Notes: generated by a model from the letters alone, not told the origin. Shown: positions 16,984 through 30,773, counted from the stretch's first letter. The stretch: 57,536 bases of DNA from Marivita sp. (GCF_017643905.1 NZ_JAEPMO010000004.1:1-57536); one strand, 5' to 3'. Numbers and translations: made by a program.

Positions 16984-18123
16984 TTAGCCGCGCCAGATCC
17001 AGCCACCGCCTAGGATGCGGCTGCCTTCGGTTTGGTAGAACACGCAGGCCTGACCCGGAGACACGCCTTCTTCCGGGGTGATCAATTCGACCTCGGCGGT
17101 GGTGTCCGACAACGGGCGGATGATCGCCTCACGCGGGGGGCGGGTGGAGCGGACCTTGACCGAGACATGCCATTCGGTCTGGCTGGTGAGCGGCGCATCG
17201 CCCAGCCAGTTGATCTCGCGCACCGGAATGGTGCGAGTGGACAGCAGTTCTTTTGGGCCGACGATCACCTGCTTGGTGTCCACGTCCAGCTTGACCACAT
17301 AAAGCGGCTCTTCCAGCCCCCCGATGCCGAGACCCCGTCGCTGCCCGATCGTGTAATGGATCACGCCGTTATGCGTGCCCAGAACCCGGCCATCCGCATG
17401 CACGATCTCACCCGGCTCCGCAGCTCCCGGACGCAGTTTTTCGATCACGCTCGCGTAGTTGCCGTTCGGCACGAAGCAGATGTCCTGGCTGTCGGGCTTG
17501 TCCGCCACCTGCAAGCCGTACCGCGCCGCCAGTTCACGGGTCGCGTCCTTGGAGGGCAGGTGGCCCAAAGGAAAGCGCAGGTAATCCAGCTGTTCGGTCG
17601 TGGTCGAGAACAGGAAATAGCTCTGATCCCGGTTCGCATCCGTCGCGCGATGGAGTTCCGGGCCATGCGCGCCGGTCTTGCGTTGGATGTAATGGCCGGT
17701 CGCCATGCAATCCGCGTCAAGGTCCTTGGCGGTTTCAAGCAGGTCCTTGAACTTCACCCGTTCGTTGCAGCGGATGCAGGGCACGGGTGTGGCGCCCGCC
17801 AGGTAGCTGTCGGCGAATTCGTCGATCACCGCATCCTTGAAGATGTTTTCATAGTCCAACACGTAATGTGGAAAGCCCATATCTTCGGCCACGCGACGGG
17901 CATCATGAATATCGAGCCCGGCACAGCACGCGCCCTTCTTGGCCAAAGCCGCGCCGTGATCATAAAGTTGCAGGGTGACGCCAATGACGTCGTAACCTTC
18001 CTCGGCCAGCTGGGCTGCGACGACTGAACTGTCGACACCGCCCGACATCGCGACGACGACACGCGTTTCCGATGGTGGCTTGGCGAATCCAAGCGAATTG
18101 AGCTTTGGCGCATCAAGGGCCAT
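16984..18123 (-). CDS. mnmA: tRNA-specific 2-thiouridylase MnmA
   Basis: A 379-aa enzyme that thiolates U34 of tRNA-Lys, -Glu and -Gln. The PP-loop is [20 protein letters not shown] at about residues 22-41. The two catalytic cysteines are in [14 protein letters not shown] and [11 protein letters not shown]. The C-terminal beta domain ends [11 protein letters not shown]. Length is normal. The ATG is at 18121-18123. It diverges from sciP across a 146 bp spacer. Confidence 0.96.
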   Translation of the reverse strand: MALDAPKLNSLGFAKPPSETRVVVAMSGGVDSSVVAAQLAEEGYDVIGVTLQLYDHGAALAKKGACCAGLDIHDARRVAEDMGFPHYVLDYENIFKDAVIDEFADSYLAGATPVPCIRCNERVKFKDLLETAKDLDADCMATGHYIQRKTGAHGPELHRATDANRDQSYFLFSTTTEQLDYLRFPLGHLPSKDATRELAARYGLQVADKPDSQDICFVPNGNYASVIEKLRPGAAEPGEIVHADGRVLGTHNGVIHYTIGQRRGLGIGGLEEPLYVVKLDVDTKQVIVGPKELLSTRTIPVREINWLGDAPLTSQTEWHVSVKVRSTRPPREAIIRPLSDTTAEVELITPEEGVSPGQACVFYQTEGSRILGGGWIWRG

Positions 18124-18269
18124 TGGAAGGTCTCCAGTACGGTCAGGCTGATCCGGCGAAATATAGGTAAATCCAAGATACTCTCAACCCATGGCTTCAC
18201 GTCACATTAAGGCTGCGCGGGCAAAAGTGCCGCCAAAGCAGGAAGAATTGGCTTGGAAAGGGCCGGAAC

Positions 18270-18542
18270 ATGTATCTTAGAAAAGCGAATGGTCCGCGTA
18301 CCGTAACGCGCGCCGACGGCACCATTCTGTCGCGTGCCGATCTGCCACCGCCGAATACTTACCGTTGGGTGGCGTCGCGAAAGGCGATTGTCGTCGATGC
18401 GGTGGTACATCAGCTGATCTCGCGCAACGAATCGCTGTCGCGGTACGACCTCAGCGAAGAAGAACTGGATGCATGGATTGCGGCCGCCCTTCTGCATGGC
18501 CGCGATGCGCTCAAGGCAACGGCCGTTCAACGTTTCAGGTGA
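18270..18542 (+). CDS. sciP: SciP-type CtrA inhibitory protein (DUF1153)
   Basis: A 90-aa protein of the DUF1153 family. Its core, ADLPPPNTYRWVASRKAIVV followed by SRYDLSEEELDAWIAAALLHG, matches SciP, the small DNA-binding/CtrA-binding repressor described in Caulobacter. SciP blocks CtrA activation of its targets in G1. The placement directly before ctrA in the same direction supports the assignment. The 116 bp gap to ctrA carries CtrA boxes, so ctrA has its own promoter as well. Start ATG at 18270; no strong Shine-Dalgarno is obvious. Confidence 0.85.
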   Translation: MYLRKANGPRTVTRADGTILSRADLPPPNTYRWVASRKAIVVDAVVHQLISRNESLSRYDLSEEELDAWIAAALLHGRDALKATAVQRFR

Positions 18543-18552
18543 GTGCGCGAGG

Positions 18553-18567
18553 TTAATTCAATCTTAA
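18553..18567 (+). promoter_or_regulatory. Full CtrA box in the ctrA promoter
   Basis: TTAA-TTCAATC-TTAA is a perfect TTAA-N7-TTAA CtrA site, 92 bp before the ctrA ATG. It suggests autoregulation of ctrA, as in Caulobacter. Confidence 0.75.
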
Positions 18568-18591
18568 GTTGTTTTGAATCATGTCTTCATG

Positions 18592-18607
18592 CTAACCTAA
18601 GGTTAAC
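18592..18607 (+). promoter_or_regulatory. Second, near-consensus CtrA box before ctrA
   Basis: CTAA-CCTAAGG-TTAA-C differs from the consensus at one base and lies 52 bp before the ctrA ATG. Its centre, TAACCTAAGGTTA, is nearly palindromic. Confidence 0.55.
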
Positions 18608-18658
18608 TTTTTCCGGTCAGAGTATGCGTGCCGGACGCTGACATTGCGGAGAAACTCG

Positions 18659-19369
18659 ATGCGCGTACTCTTGGTCGAAGACGACCCAACAACGTCGAAG
18701 AGCATTGAATTGATGCTGGGCAACGCCAATCTGAACGTCTATTCCACCGATCTCGGGGAAGAAGGCATCGATCTGGCCAAGCTCTATGACTATGACTTGA
18801 TCCTGCTCGACCTGAACCTGCCGGACATGAATGGCTTTGATGTGCTGCGCCAGTTGCGGCTCGCGCGGATCGAAACGCCGATCCTGATCCTGTCGGGCAA
18901 CGATGCCGGCGAAGACAAGATCAAGGGTTTTGGCTTTGGCGCCGATGATTACCTGACCAAACCCTTCCACCGCGAGGAACTGGTGGCACGGATTCACGCG
19001 ATCATCCGGCGTTCCAAGGGCCATTCCCAGTCCGTCATCCGCACCGGCAAGGTCGAGGTCAATCTCGACGCAAAAACCGTACAGGTTGAGGGAAATACCG
19101 TGCATCTGACGGGCAAGGAGTATCAGATGCTCGAACTGCTCAGCCTGCGCAAGGGGACGACGCTGACCAAGGAAATGTTCCTGAACCATCTCTATGGCGG
19201 CATGGACGAACCGGAACTCAAGATCATTGATGTGTTCATCTGCAAGCTGCGCAAGAAACTGTCCGAGGCGACGGGCGATGGCAGCCACATCGAAACCGTC
19301 TGGGGCAGGGGCTATGTGCTTCGCGATCCCGAGGTTGAAGCGGATGGGCGTATCGCGATCGGTGCCTGA
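18659..19369 (+). CDS. ctrA: Cell-cycle response regulator CtrA
   Basis: A 236-aa OmpR/PhoB-family response regulator. The receiver domain starts [20 protein letters not shown] and has the phospho-acceptor Asp51 in [14 protein letters not shown], plus the Lys of [13 protein letters not shown]. The winged-helix domain carries [20 protein letters not shown] and [14 protein letters not shown]. The order and near-identity with Caulobacter CtrA make this secure. In Rhodobacterales CtrA is usually not essential and controls motility and gene-transfer-agent genes. The ATG at 18659 has GGAG upstream; five extra codons upstream are disfavoured. Two CtrA boxes precede it and sciP lies upstream. Confidence 0.96.
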   Translation: MRVLLVEDDPTTSKSIELMLGNANLNVYSTDLGEEGIDLAKLYDYDLILLDLNLPDMNGFDVLRQLRLARIETPILILSGNDAGEDKIKGFGFGADDYLTKPFHREELVARIHAIIRRSKGHSQSVIRTGKVEVNLDAKTVQVEGNTVHLTGKEYQMLELLSLRKGTTLTKEMFLNHLYGGMDEPELKIIDVFICKLRKKLSEATGDGSHIETVWGRGYVLRDPEVEADGRIAIGA

Positions 19370-19380
19370 TGCACATGTGA

Positions 19381-23738
<4,358 letters not shown>

Positions 23739-23756
23739 CCACTTTTGTTCTCAAAT

Positions 23757-23771
23757 GTTCTCATAAAGTTC
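23757..23771 (+). promoter_or_regulatory. LexA box (alphaproteobacterial GTTC-N7-GTTC)
   Basis: GTTC-TCATAAA-GTTC is a perfect match to the alphaproteobacterial SOS operator. It lies 53 bp before the ATG of the 44-aa gene and 18 bp after recG. A further GTTC at 23747 and a matching ATGAGAACA at 23792-23800 add to the repeat structure. Confidence 0.7.
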
Positions 23772-23824
23772 TTTACATGTCGTGAAAGATATGAGAACAA
23801 AGAGGCAACAAGGAGGACTTAACC

Positions 23825-23959
23825 ATGATGCACCGGATCAAAACCTCGCTTCACGTTGTCAAAGGCCACAGCACTGCACCGCTTCTTCAGGATGCGCTTG
23901 GGGCGATGTCTTTGGTTGTGATGCTGGTTGCGGCGTTGCATCTGCCGGTTCTTGTCTGA
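23825..23959 (+). CDS. Small single-pass membrane protein behind a LexA box
   Basis: A 44-codon gene with a textbook AAGGAGG ribosome site nine bases before ATGATG. The product has a basic, polar N-terminus (MMHRIKTSLHVVKGHSTAPL) and a hydrophobic C-terminal stretch (about residues 25-44, ALGAMSLVVMLVAALHLPVL), so it should be a single-span inner membrane protein. The strong translation signal, a perfect LexA operator upstream and a strong terminator downstream (24088-24121) define a compact transcription unit. Caulobacter SidA, a very small LexA-controlled membrane inhibitor of division, is a functional parallel, not a sequence homologue I can demonstrate. I recall similar small proteins in other Rhodobacterales. 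Confidence 0.8.
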   Translation: MMHRIKTSLHVVKGHSTAPLLQDALGAMSLVVMLVAALHLPVLV

Positions 23960-24087
23960 CCTGTTACCTTTTTCTGCCTGCGTGTTTTGCCTGATCGCTC
24001 ATCCGCATCCTGTCCCAAAAGATGCACCTGTCCCAGAAGGTTGCCTGCCTTCAGAGCGATGATGGCCCCCAACGAACACGTCACTGA

Positions 24088-24121
24088 CCGCCGCCTTCTT
24101 TTGAAGTGCGGCGGTTTTTTT
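24088..24121 (+). terminator. Rho-independent terminator
   Basis: CCGCCGC (24088-24094) pairs with GCGGCGG (24108-24114), extended by CTTC/GAAG inside, followed by seven T. It ends the small-gene transcript and sits 22 bp before the stop of the convergent NifU-like gene. Confidence 0.9.
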
Positions 24122-24143
24122 ATCGGTTGGTAAAATTATGGGT

Positions 24144-24596
24144 TCAGGCGGACTGGGTTTCCGCCAGCTGCGTCACCGCATCGGCGGCGGCTTCCAGCGT
24201 CAGAAGGATCGACGCGTGACGGTTCTTGAACGCCACCGCCGGGCGCAGCACCTCGAGCCCGTCGAAAGGGGCAGAGGGCGTGGGGCCATCTTCCTTGAGC
24301 ATGACGCGCAACTCGTCGCGGGCGCGGGTGATCTGCTCGGGCGTTGTGCCGATGATCGCAGCACCCACGACCGAAGCGGCCGCTTGCCCCAGGGCACAGG
24401 CCTTGACGTCTTGACCGTAGGCCGCGACCTTGCCGTTTTCCAGCGTCACGTCCACGGTCACCGTCGACCCGCAAAGCGGGGAGCGCTTCTTGACCGATGC
24501 ATCTGGCCCGTCGAGCCGGGCGTGATGCGGAATATCCGCCGCCAGTTCGAGGATTTTGCCAGAATAAAGCTTGATCAGATCCGTATCGCCGGACAT
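24144..24596 (-). CDS. NifU/SufU-like iron-sulfur cluster scaffold protein
   Basis: A 150-aa protein of the IscU/NifU N-terminal fold. The first cluster-ligand region is KRSPLCGSTVTVDV and the second is VKACALGQAAASVV. At the position where IscU has its third Cys (consensus IHCSIL), this protein reads RHASIL, so Cys is replaced by Ala. It may bind clusters differently or act as an accessory. The ATG at 24594-24596 gives the normal start. It diverges from hisI with a 68 bp spacer; no suf or isc genes are close. Confidence 0.85.
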   Translation of the reverse strand: MSGDTDLIKLYSGKILELAADIPHHARLDGPDASVKKRSPLCGSTVTVDVTLENGKVAAYGQDVKACALGQAAASVVGAAIIGTTPEQITRARDELRVMLKEDGPTPSAPFDGLEVLRPAVAFKNRHASILLTLEAAADAVTQLAETQSA

Positions 24597-24664
24597 GGCT
24601 TTCCCTTTCGCCGTTCCCTCCATAAATAGGGGACCATGCGGCGGATGCAAAAAGGTTTTTACCG

Positions 24665-25027
24665 ATGCGCTTTGATCCTGCGACTTTGGTCTATAACGAT
24701 GCGGGCCTGATCCCGGCGATTGCACAGGATGCGGCGTCGGGCGAGGTGCTGATGATGGCGTGGATGAATGCCGATGCGGTGGCCAAGACGCTGGCAACCG
24801 GGCGCGTCACCTATTGGTCGCGCTCGCGGCAGGCGTTCTGGGTCAAGGGCGAAAGCTCGGGCCATCTGCAGGAGCTGGTGGCGCTGCGCGTGGATTGCGA
24901 CCGGGATTGCCTGTTGGTGACGGTGAACCAGACCGGGCCCGCCTGTCACACCAACCGGCGGTCGTGTTTCTACACCGAAGTCCAGGATGGTGCGGAAGCG
25001 GAGATCATGGCGCCGATCGAGGCGTAG
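24665..25027 (+). CDS. hisI: Phosphoribosyl-AMP cyclohydrolase
   Basis: A 120-aa enzyme for the third step of histidine synthesis, opening the purine ring of PR-AMP. The metal-binding block is LRVDCDRDCLLVTVNQTGPA followed by CHTNRRSCFY, with the conserved Asp-Cys and Cys residues for zinc and magnesium. The WSRSRQAFWVKGESSGH segment is the substrate-binding signature. It lacks a fused HisE domain. Monocistronic here; a dispersed repeat follows. Confidence 0.96.
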   Translation: MRFDPATLVYNDAGLIPAIAQDAASGEVLMMAWMNADAVAKTLATGRVTYWSRSRQAFWVKGESSGHLQELVALRVDCDRDCLLVTVNQTGPACHTNRRSCFYTEVQDGAEAEIMAPIEA

Positions 25028-25029
25028 GA

Positions 25030-25068
25030 GCGGGGGCGCTGCCCCCACACCCCCGAAGTTTATCTGGT
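25030..25068. repeat. Dispersed GC-rich palindromic element, copy 2
   Basis: GCGGGGGCGCTGCCCCCAC plus CCCCGAAGTTTATCTGGT lies between the convergent hisI and gluQ genes. It is the inverted counterpart of the element at 4361-4395 and could act as a terminator for hisI. Confidence 0.6.
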
Positions 25069-25078
25069 AAGATGAAGA

Positions 25079-25933
25079 TCAGGCCGGGGGAAGGCCCACC
25101 ATCTCGCGGATGTCATCCGGCGTTGCCCCTTCAGAGCGGTAGAGCGCGATGGCGCGGGCGTCGTCGCGTTTGGCGAGGCGTTTGCCATGCTCATCTCGGA
25201 TCAGGCGGTGGTGATGGTAGATCGGCGTCGGCAGGCCAAGCAGCGCTTGCAGCAGCACGTGGATCGGTGTGGCGGTTGCGAGGTCTTCGCCGCGGATCAC
25301 GTGGGTGATGCCTTGGGCCGCGTCATCGACCACGACACTCAGGTGATAGGCAGCGGTTTTGGTGTCGCGGCGGGCGAGGACGATGTCGCCGACGACGTCG
25401 GTCAGGTGCGCGCGCGTTAACCGTAGTGCGGGGTGAGTGCCGGTTTCGGAGTATTGGGGTAAGTCGGACAGGCGGTCCGTTGCGCGCGCCATGTTCAGGC
25501 GCATCGCGTCGGTGTCGGTGCGGTCTTCCCATCGACGGTTGCGGCAGGTGCCAGGATAGATCACCCCGCCCGGCCCGTGCATCGGTGCGCCTTCTTGTGG
25601 CGCAGAGGCAGCGCGACGGATGTCAGCCCGTGTACAGCGACAGGGATAGAGCAGGCCCATCTCGTCCAACCTGTCCAGCGCTGCGTCATAAGCGGCCGTG
25701 TTTTCGGATTGGCGCAGGACCGGTGTTTCCCATGTCAGGCCAAGCCAAGCCAGATCATCATAGATTTGCGCCTCGAACGCGGGGGTACACCGCGCAGTAT
25801 CGGTGTCTTCGATCCGCAGCAGGAACCGGCCCTGCGCCGCCCGTGCCATGTCATGGGCCAACAGCGCCGAATAGGCGTGGCCCAGATGGAGCTGGCCTGT
25901 TGGACTTGGGGCGAAGCGCGTCGTGAAGGCCAC
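25079..25933 (-). CDS. gluQ: Glutamyl-Q tRNA(Asp) synthetase
   Basis: A 284-aa GluRS paralogue lacking the anticodon-binding domain; GluQRS attaches Glu to queuosine in the anticodon of tRNA-Asp. Motifs are TRFAPSPTGQLHLGHAYSAL (HIGH type), RIEDTDTARC, the zinc Cys pair in YPCRCTRADIRR with a later YPGTCR, and GKRLAKRD (KMSKS type). The likely start is the GTG at 25931-25933, which overlaps the trmFO stop (TAGTG) and gives the family-typical N-terminus; an upstream ATG would overlap trmFO by 49 bp. Confidence 0.9.
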   Translation of the reverse strand: MAFTTRFAPSPTGQLHLGHAYSALLAHDMARAAQGRFLLRIEDTDTARCTPAFEAQIYDDLAWLGLTWETPVLRQSENTAAYDAALDRLDEMGLLYPCRCTRADIRRAASAPQEGAPMHGPGGVIYPGTCRNRRWEDRTDTDAMRLNMARATDRLSDLPQYSETGTHPALRLTRAHLTDVVGDIVLARRDTKTAAYHLSVVVDDAAQGITHVIRGEDLATATPIHVLLQALLGLPTPIYHHHRLIRDEHGKRLAKRDDARAIALYRSEGATPDDIREMVGLPPA

Positions 25934-27294
25934 TATTCTGCTGCTTTGGCAGGGTCCTGTGCCGCGAGCCAGTCGCTCCAAGCGGCCTTTGCGCGGTCGG
26001 TATAGGCCTTGTACCGGTCAGAGCGTCCGCGCCGCCCACCTTTGAGGCCTTCGACCGGCCGGAAGAGACCAAAATTGACGTTCATCGGTTGGAACGTCTT
26101 GGCCTCGGCCCCGCCGGTGATGTGGTGGATCAGGGCGCCATGGGCGCTGTCCTGTGGGACGGTCGGCATCGATTGCCCAGTGATTTCGGCGGCGGCCATG
26201 CGCCCGGCCAGAAGCCCCATTGCAGCGGATTCGACGTAGCCTTCCACGCCGGTGACCTGACCCGCGAAGCGGATGTTGGGTTTTGACCGCAGACGCATCT
26301 GGTCGTCAAGCAACGTCGGAGAGTTGAGGAAAGTGTTTCGGTGGATGCCGCCCAGACGTGCGAAGCTTGCATTCTCAAGTCCGGGAATCATCCTGAAAAC
26401 ATCAGTTTGCGCGCCATACTTCATCTTGGTCTGGAAGCCGACGATGTTGTAGAGTGTGCCCAGAGCGTTGTCCCGGCGCAGCTGGACCACAGCCCAGGGT
26501 TTAATATTGGGCTGGTGCGGATTGGTCAGGCCCACTGGCTTCATTGGCCCATGGCGCAGGGTTTCGCGACCGCGTTCGGCCATCACTTCGATGGGCAGGC
26601 AGCCGTCGAAATACCCTGCTGTTTCGCCCTCGTGGAATTCGGTCTTGTCGGCGGCCAACAGCGCGTCGATGAAGGCTTCGTACCGGGCCTTGTCCATCGG
26701 GCAGTTGATATAGGCGCGCTGTTCTTCCTCGGTCTCGCCCTTGTCGTAGCGCGACTGGAGCCACGCTTTGCTCATATCGATGCTGTCGAAATAGACGATG
26801 GGCGCGATGGCGTCGAAAAAGGCCAGTCGGTCGGTGCCTGTCTCGGTCTGAATGGCCTGACCTAGCGTGGCACTGGTGAGCGGGCCGGTGGCGAAAATCC
26901 AATGCCCCTCGCCGGGAAGTTCCGTGATTTCCTCGTGGCTCACGCGCACATTTGGATGGGCCTGCAGGCGGCGGGTAATGGCGGCGCTGAAGGCGTCCCG
27001 GTCAACCGCCAGCGCCCCGCCCGCAGGCAGACGGTGCTCATGCGCGGTGCTGATGATCAGGCCACCCGCTTCGCGCATTTCCCAATGCAGAAGACCCACG
27101 GCGTTCTGTTCATGATCGTCCGAGCGGAAGGAGTTGGAGCACACCATCTCACCAAGATCGCCGGTCTTGTGGGCGAAGGTTTCGACCTTGGGGCGCATTT
27201 CGTGGATCACGATGGGCACGCCACGATTTGCGGCCTGCCATGCGGCCTCGGACCCGGCCATGCCGCCGCCGACGATGTGAAGTTCTTGTGTCAT
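25933..27294 (-). CDS. trmFO: Methylenetetrahydrofolate--tRNA-(uracil-5-)-methyltransferase
   Basis: A 453-aa FAD-dependent enzyme that forms m5U54 in the tRNA T-loop using methylene-THF. The N-terminal dinucleotide motif is [20 protein letters not shown]. Other family blocks are [32 protein letters not shown] and [20 protein letters not shown]. Normal length. It is translationally linked to downstream gluQ, a neat pairing of two tRNA-modification genes. Confidence 0.96.
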   Translation of the reverse strand: MTQELHIVGGGMAGSEAAWQAANRGVPIVIHEMRPKVETFAHKTGDLGEMVCSNSFRSDDHEQNAVGLLHWEMREAGGLIISTAHEHRLPAGGALAVDRDAFSAAITRRLQAHPNVRVSHEEITELPGEGHWIFATGPLTSATLGQAIQTETGTDRLAFFDAIAPIVYFDSIDMSKAWLQSRYDKGETEEEQRAYINCPMDKARYEAFIDALLAADKTEFHEGETAGYFDGCLPIEVMAERGRETLRHGPMKPVGLTNPHQPNIKPWAVVQLRRDNALGTLYNIVGFQTKMKYGAQTDVFRMIPGLENASFARLGGIHRNTFLNSPTLLDDQMRLRSKPNIRFAGQVTGVEGYVESAAMGLLAGRMAAAEITGQSMPTVPQDSAHGALIHHITGGAEAKTFQPMNVNFGLFRPVEGLKGGRRGRSDRYKAYTDRAKAAWSDWLAAQDPAKAAE

Positions 27295-27330
27295 GGGGCG
27301 GATGTAGTCTGTCAGCGCGGGTTTGTCACG

Positions 27331-27948
27331 TCACTGATCGGGCGCGATAAGGCCCAATCCGCGCAGATAGACGCCGATCCCGGTTTCAAGCAATTCTTCG
27401 GGTGGGAAAGGTGACTTTGTCCCGGGTGAGTTGCGGGCAAAGAGTTCGACAACGCCATGGCTGAGCGCCCAGATATGGGCCGAGAACATCGTGGCGGGGG
27501 GGCGTTTCTCGGGCGGAATGTGTTGCGACAGGTCTTCCGCTGCGCGTTCCAGCACAGCCCGCGCGCGGCCCGAGGCTGCGGCAAGGTCGGGTGTGCGGTT
27601 GACCGAGATGCCGCTTTCGAACATCGCAATATAGTGGCCGGGATATTTGCGCGCAAAGGCGAGATAGGCGCGGCCCGTCGCCTCGAACGCGGCAAGCGCC
27701 GAGGGCTGGCCGTTGTCATAGGCATATTGCATCACGTCCGAGAAGATCTCGTATCCCTGAAGCGCTGCCTCCGCGATCAGATCGTCGCGTCCTTCAAAAT
27801 GGCGGTACACGGCAGCCGGGGTCACCCCCGCCTGTTTTGCGGCTTCCGACAGGGTAAACCCGGTCGGACCCTTTTCGGTGATCAGCTCGAGCGCTGTATC
27901 AACGAGGGCTTGCCGCAAATTGCCGTGATGGTAGCCGCGTTTAGCCAT
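27331..27948 (-). CDS. TetR family transcriptional regulator
   Basis: A 205-aa regulator. The N-terminal HTH is [20 protein letters not shown] then [20 protein letters not shown], the standard TetR DNA-binding domain, followed by an all-helical ligand domain of unknown specificity. The start is the ATG at 27946-27948, which overlaps the end of ppk2 by eight bases, so the pair is co-transcribed; a longer frame runs inside ppk2 and is not credible. Targets unknown. Confidence 0.88.
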   Translation of the reverse strand: MAKRGYHHGNLRQALVDTALELITEKGPTGFTLSEAAKQAGVTPAAVYRHFEGRDDLIAEAALQGYEIFSDVMQYAYDNGQPSALAAFEATGRAYLAFARKYPGHYIAMFESGISVNRTPDLAAASGRARAVLERAAEDLSQHIPPEKRPPATMFSAHIWALSHGVVELFARNSPGTKSPFPPEELLETGIGVYLRGLGLIAPDQ

Positions 27949-28810
27949 CCCAGATGTCCGGTCCGCCGCAGACTTTCGGATCGACCTGACCCAACGCTTT
28001 GATGTCCTTGCGGGAATAATCAAGCTGCGTCAGGACGTTGCGGATGGCTTCGAGCCGGGCGCGACGTTTGTCATCGGACCGAACAACGGTCCAAGGCGCG
28101 TGATCGGTATGAGTCTTGGTCAGGGTTTCCTTGATGGCGTCGCTGTAGGCCTCCCATTTCTTGAGACCTTCGACGTCAATCCAGCTCAGTTTCCATTGCT
28201 TGAGCGGGTCGCTTTCCCGTTCGAGAAAGCGGCGCAGTTGCTCGGCTCGTCCGACATTCAGCCAGATCTTGAAAAGCTTGATGCCATCATCGACCAACAT
28301 CTTTTCGAAATCAGGCACTTGCCGGAAGAAATGCATCCGTTGTTCGGGCGAGCAAAAGCCAAAGACATGTTCGACCACGGCCCGGTTGTACCAGCTACGG
28401 TCAAAGAACGAGACCTCGCCTGCGGCGGGAAGATGATCGACATAGCGCTGGAAGTACCATTGAGTCGCTTCGGTCTCGGAGGGTTTCGACAGCGCGACGA
28501 CGTGCGCGCCGCGAGGATTAAGATTTTCGCGGAAGCGTTTGATTGTGCCTCCTTTTCCTGCCGCGTCCCGTCCTTCGAACACGATGGCGATTCGGGTGCC
28601 GGATTCCTTGGCCCAAGTCGTCATCTTCACGAGTTCGATCTGCAGCGCGGCCAGATCCTTTTCGTAGGCCTTGCCCGGCATGCGTTCGGAATAGGGGTAA
28701 TCCGGATTGATGATGTCATCCTTGTCAGCCCGTTTGATGGCATTGCGGATGTCGTCCGGCGCGGTTTCGTTGAAAAAGGTGCTGATCGCACCATCAAAGG
28801 GAAGGTCCAT
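27941..28810 (-). CDS. ppk2: Polyphosphate kinase 2
   Basis: A 289-aa class I PPK2, which uses polyphosphate to phosphorylate nucleoside diphosphates (or the reverse). The Walker A loop is [17 protein letters not shown] and Walker B is [16 protein letters not shown], each with the conserved Asp. The lid module contains [16 protein letters not shown]. Length matches single-domain PPK2. It overlaps the TetR gene at its 3' end. Whether it prefers GDP or ADP cannot be read here. Confidence 0.93.
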   Translation of the reverse strand: MDLPFDGAISTFFNETAPDDIRNAIKRADKDDIINPDYPYSERMPGKAYEKDLAALQIELVKMTTWAKESGTRIAIVFEGRDAAGKGGTIKRFRENLNPRGAHVVALSKPSETEATQWYFQRYVDHLPAAGEVSFFDRSWYNRAVVEHVFGFCSPEQRMHFFRQVPDFEKMLVDDGIKLFKIWLNVGRAEQLRRFLERESDPLKQWKLSWIDVEGLKKWEAYSDAIKETLTKTHTDHAPWTVVRSDDKRRARLEAIRNVLTQLDYSRKDIKALGQVDPKVCGGPDIWDG

Positions 28811-28862
28811 GCGGGCCCCTTTCTATCGTCTGCTCTTCTTTGAATATGGGATGTCAATGCGA

Positions 28863-29816
28863 TTAACGCAAACCCGCACGTTGCGCTGCACGATCAATCG
28901 CGTCGATGACCTCTGGTTCGGCGGCATGGTGCGGCATGTGACCGATGCCCTCCAGCACAGTCAGCGTCGCGCCTTTGATTTGCTGCGACAGAGGGATCGA
29001 GTGGATCGACAGGCCAACTGTGGTGTCTGCATCCCCATGCAGAATCTCGGTCGGAACAGTGATCGTGCCGTAACGGGTGTGCAGGGCGGTGATCTCGTCC
29101 AGCAGGTTGGCGCGTTGCATGGCGTTGGCGCGCATGGTGTCGCGGCGTAGGGTCAGCGGCGCGCCGATATAGTCTGCGTATCCTTCGGGCTCTTTCTGCG
29201 GCGCGAAGACGGATTCGATGGCGCTGTCCACGAGCGCGTTGGGCACAAAGGCCGTCAGGGCCGGCACCACCGTTACGCTGCCAAGATCGCTGGAGGTGAC
29301 CTTATAGAAAAGGCTCAGATCGCTGGTCCACGGGTTGGACGCGGCAGCGAGCAGGATCAAGGCAGACAGGCTGTCCGGCCGCTCCACCGCCCAGGCCAGG
29401 GCCACGGCACCACCATAGCTTTGGCCCAGAACCATCGGTTTTTGCAGACCAAGTTGATCCGACGCGTCGGCTAGAAGGGTCGCTTGTTCGATAAGCGTTG
29501 TGCCCTCGGGATTGACCCGTTCGGTATAGCCCAGTCCCGGTCTGTCAAACGCGGTTACGCGGTAGCGGTCGGCCAGCTTGTCCACCAGCGAAAAGGTGAA
29601 ATCGCGCAGGTTGCCGCTGGCACCGTGGATCAGCACGATATCGGGGCCGCTGCCCTTGGTCACGTAATGCACCTGCGTGCCATTGACGTCGAGGAACCGG
29701 CCGAGCGGAGGAAATTGCTCTTCTGCCTTGGTTTCGCGATAGGTGGCCGTGCAGGCCGTCGTCAGCACCAAAGCGGCGGCACATCCAAGCAGCACGCCCA
29801 TTCCTTTTAACGCCAA
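28863..29816 (-). CDS. Alpha/beta hydrolase lipoprotein
   Basis: A 317-aa alpha/beta hydrolase with a lipoprotein signal (LVLTTAC lipobox, Cys22). The catalytic set is Ser in LGQSYGGAVALAW, Asp in LHGDADTTVGLS, and His in IGHMPHHAAEP; the oxyanion loop is VLIHGASGNLRDF. It should be anchored on the periplasmic face. The TTG start at 29814-29816 is chosen because AGGAGG sits five bases upstream, whereas the later ATG has no properly spaced site. It lies nine bp after metA and probably shares its transcript. Substrate unknown. Confidence 0.83.
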   Translation of the reverse strand: MALKGMGVLLGCAAALVLTTACTATYRETKAEEQFPPLGRFLDVNGTQVHYVTKGSGPDIVLIHGASGNLRDFTFSLVDKLADRYRVTAFDRPGLGYTERVNPEGTTLIEQATLLADASDQLGLQKPMVLGQSYGGAVALAWAVERPDSLSALILLAAASNPWTSDLSLFYKVTSSDLGSVTVVPALTAFVPNALVDSAIESVFAPQKEPEGYADYIGAPLTLRRDTMRANAMQRANLLDEITALHTRYGTITVPTEILHGDADTTVGLSIHSIPLSQQIKGATLTVLEGIGHMPHHAAEPEVIDAIDRAAQRAGLR

Positions 29817-29825
29817 ACCGGCCTC

Positions 29826-30770
29826 CTACCTGTTGCGCAGATCCGTGCTGGATGCGCCGATCTGCTCGATGTCGAACGGAGTCGTCAGGTAGATCTCCGA
29901 CACCCAATTGCCATAGAGAAGATGCGCATGGCTGCGCCAACGGTTCTGCGGCGGTTTGGCAGGGTCGTTGTCGGGGTAGTAATTGGCAGGCACATTGATC
30001 GGAGTGCCAGCGGCCACATCGCGGTCGTATTCATCCTTGAGCGTGTTGCTGTCATACTCGAAATGATTGAACACATAGAGCGCCCGGTGCGACGGGTCCT
30101 CGACAAGGCAGGGACCGGTCTCCATGCTGTCGATCAGGATCGGCAGACCCGCGTCGATTACATCGTCGCGCAGAATCTCGGTCCAGCGGCTGACGGGGAT
30201 CACCATGTCATCCGAAAATCCCCGCAGATAGGGCGATGCCGGGACGAGGTTGCGGTGCCGGATGCAGCCGAATGCTTTTTGTGGCAGGTCGATCTTTGGC
30301 ACGCCATGGAAGTGATTGATCATCGCCATGCCACCCCAGCAGACGCCGAACGTGGAATGCACATTGGTCTGGGTCCAGTCCATTACCTGGATCAACTCAT
30401 CCCAGTAAGTCACTTCTTCAAAGGGCAAATGTTCAATCGGTGCGCCGGTGATGATCAACCCGTCGAACTTTTCGCCGCTGTCCGCCACCTCGGCAAAGGG
30501 GCGGTAGAAACTTTCCATATGCTCGGCGGCTGTGTTCTTTGTCTGATGTTCGGCCCTGCGGATCAGGTTGAATTCGATCTGCAAAGGCGTGGCACCAATC
30601 AGACGTGCAAACTGGTTTTCCGTTTGAATTTTCTTCGGCATCAGGTTCAAGAGTGCGATCCGCAGCGGGCGGATGTCCTGTTGGCTGGCCAGTTCGTCGG
30701 GAATCACCATCACGCCTTCGCGCTTGAGCACGTCGTAGGCGGGCAGGTTGTTGGGCAGTTTTATCGGCAT
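29826..30770 (-). CDS. metAA: Homoserine O-acetyltransferase (MetA family, acetyl type)
   Basis: A 314-aa MetA-family acyltransferase for methionine synthesis. The catalytic Cys144 is in [18 protein letters not shown], and the His/Glu pair is in [10 protein letters not shown]. The residue that sets acyl donor in studied MetA enzymes (Gly for succinyl-CoA, Glu for acetyl-CoA) falls in [13 protein letters not shown] and is Glu113, so acetyl-CoA is expected. It starts three bp after the P-loop gene's stop and ends nine bp before the hydrolase lipoprotein. No room exists for a riboswitch directly upstream. Confidence 0.92.
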   Translation of the reverse strand: MPIKLPNNLPAYDVLKREGVMVIPDELASQQDIRPLRIALLNLMPKKIQTENQFARLIGATPLQIEFNLIRRAEHQTKNTAAEHMESFYRPFAEVADSGEKFDGLIITGAPIEHLPFEEVTYWDELIQVMDWTQTNVHSTFGVCWGGMAMINHFHGVPKIDLPQKAFGCIRHRNLVPASPYLRGFSDDMVIPVSRWTEILRDDVIDAGLPILIDSMETGPCLVEDPSHRALYVFNHFEYDSNTLKDEYDRDVAAGTPINVPANYYPDNDPAKPPQNRWRSHAHLLYGNWVSEIYLTTPFDIEQIGASSTDLRNR

Positions 30771-30773
30771 GTC

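Noticed and set aside
24059-24133. Short reading frame after the 44-aa gene
   Set aside because: It runs straight through the terminator and has no ribosome site.
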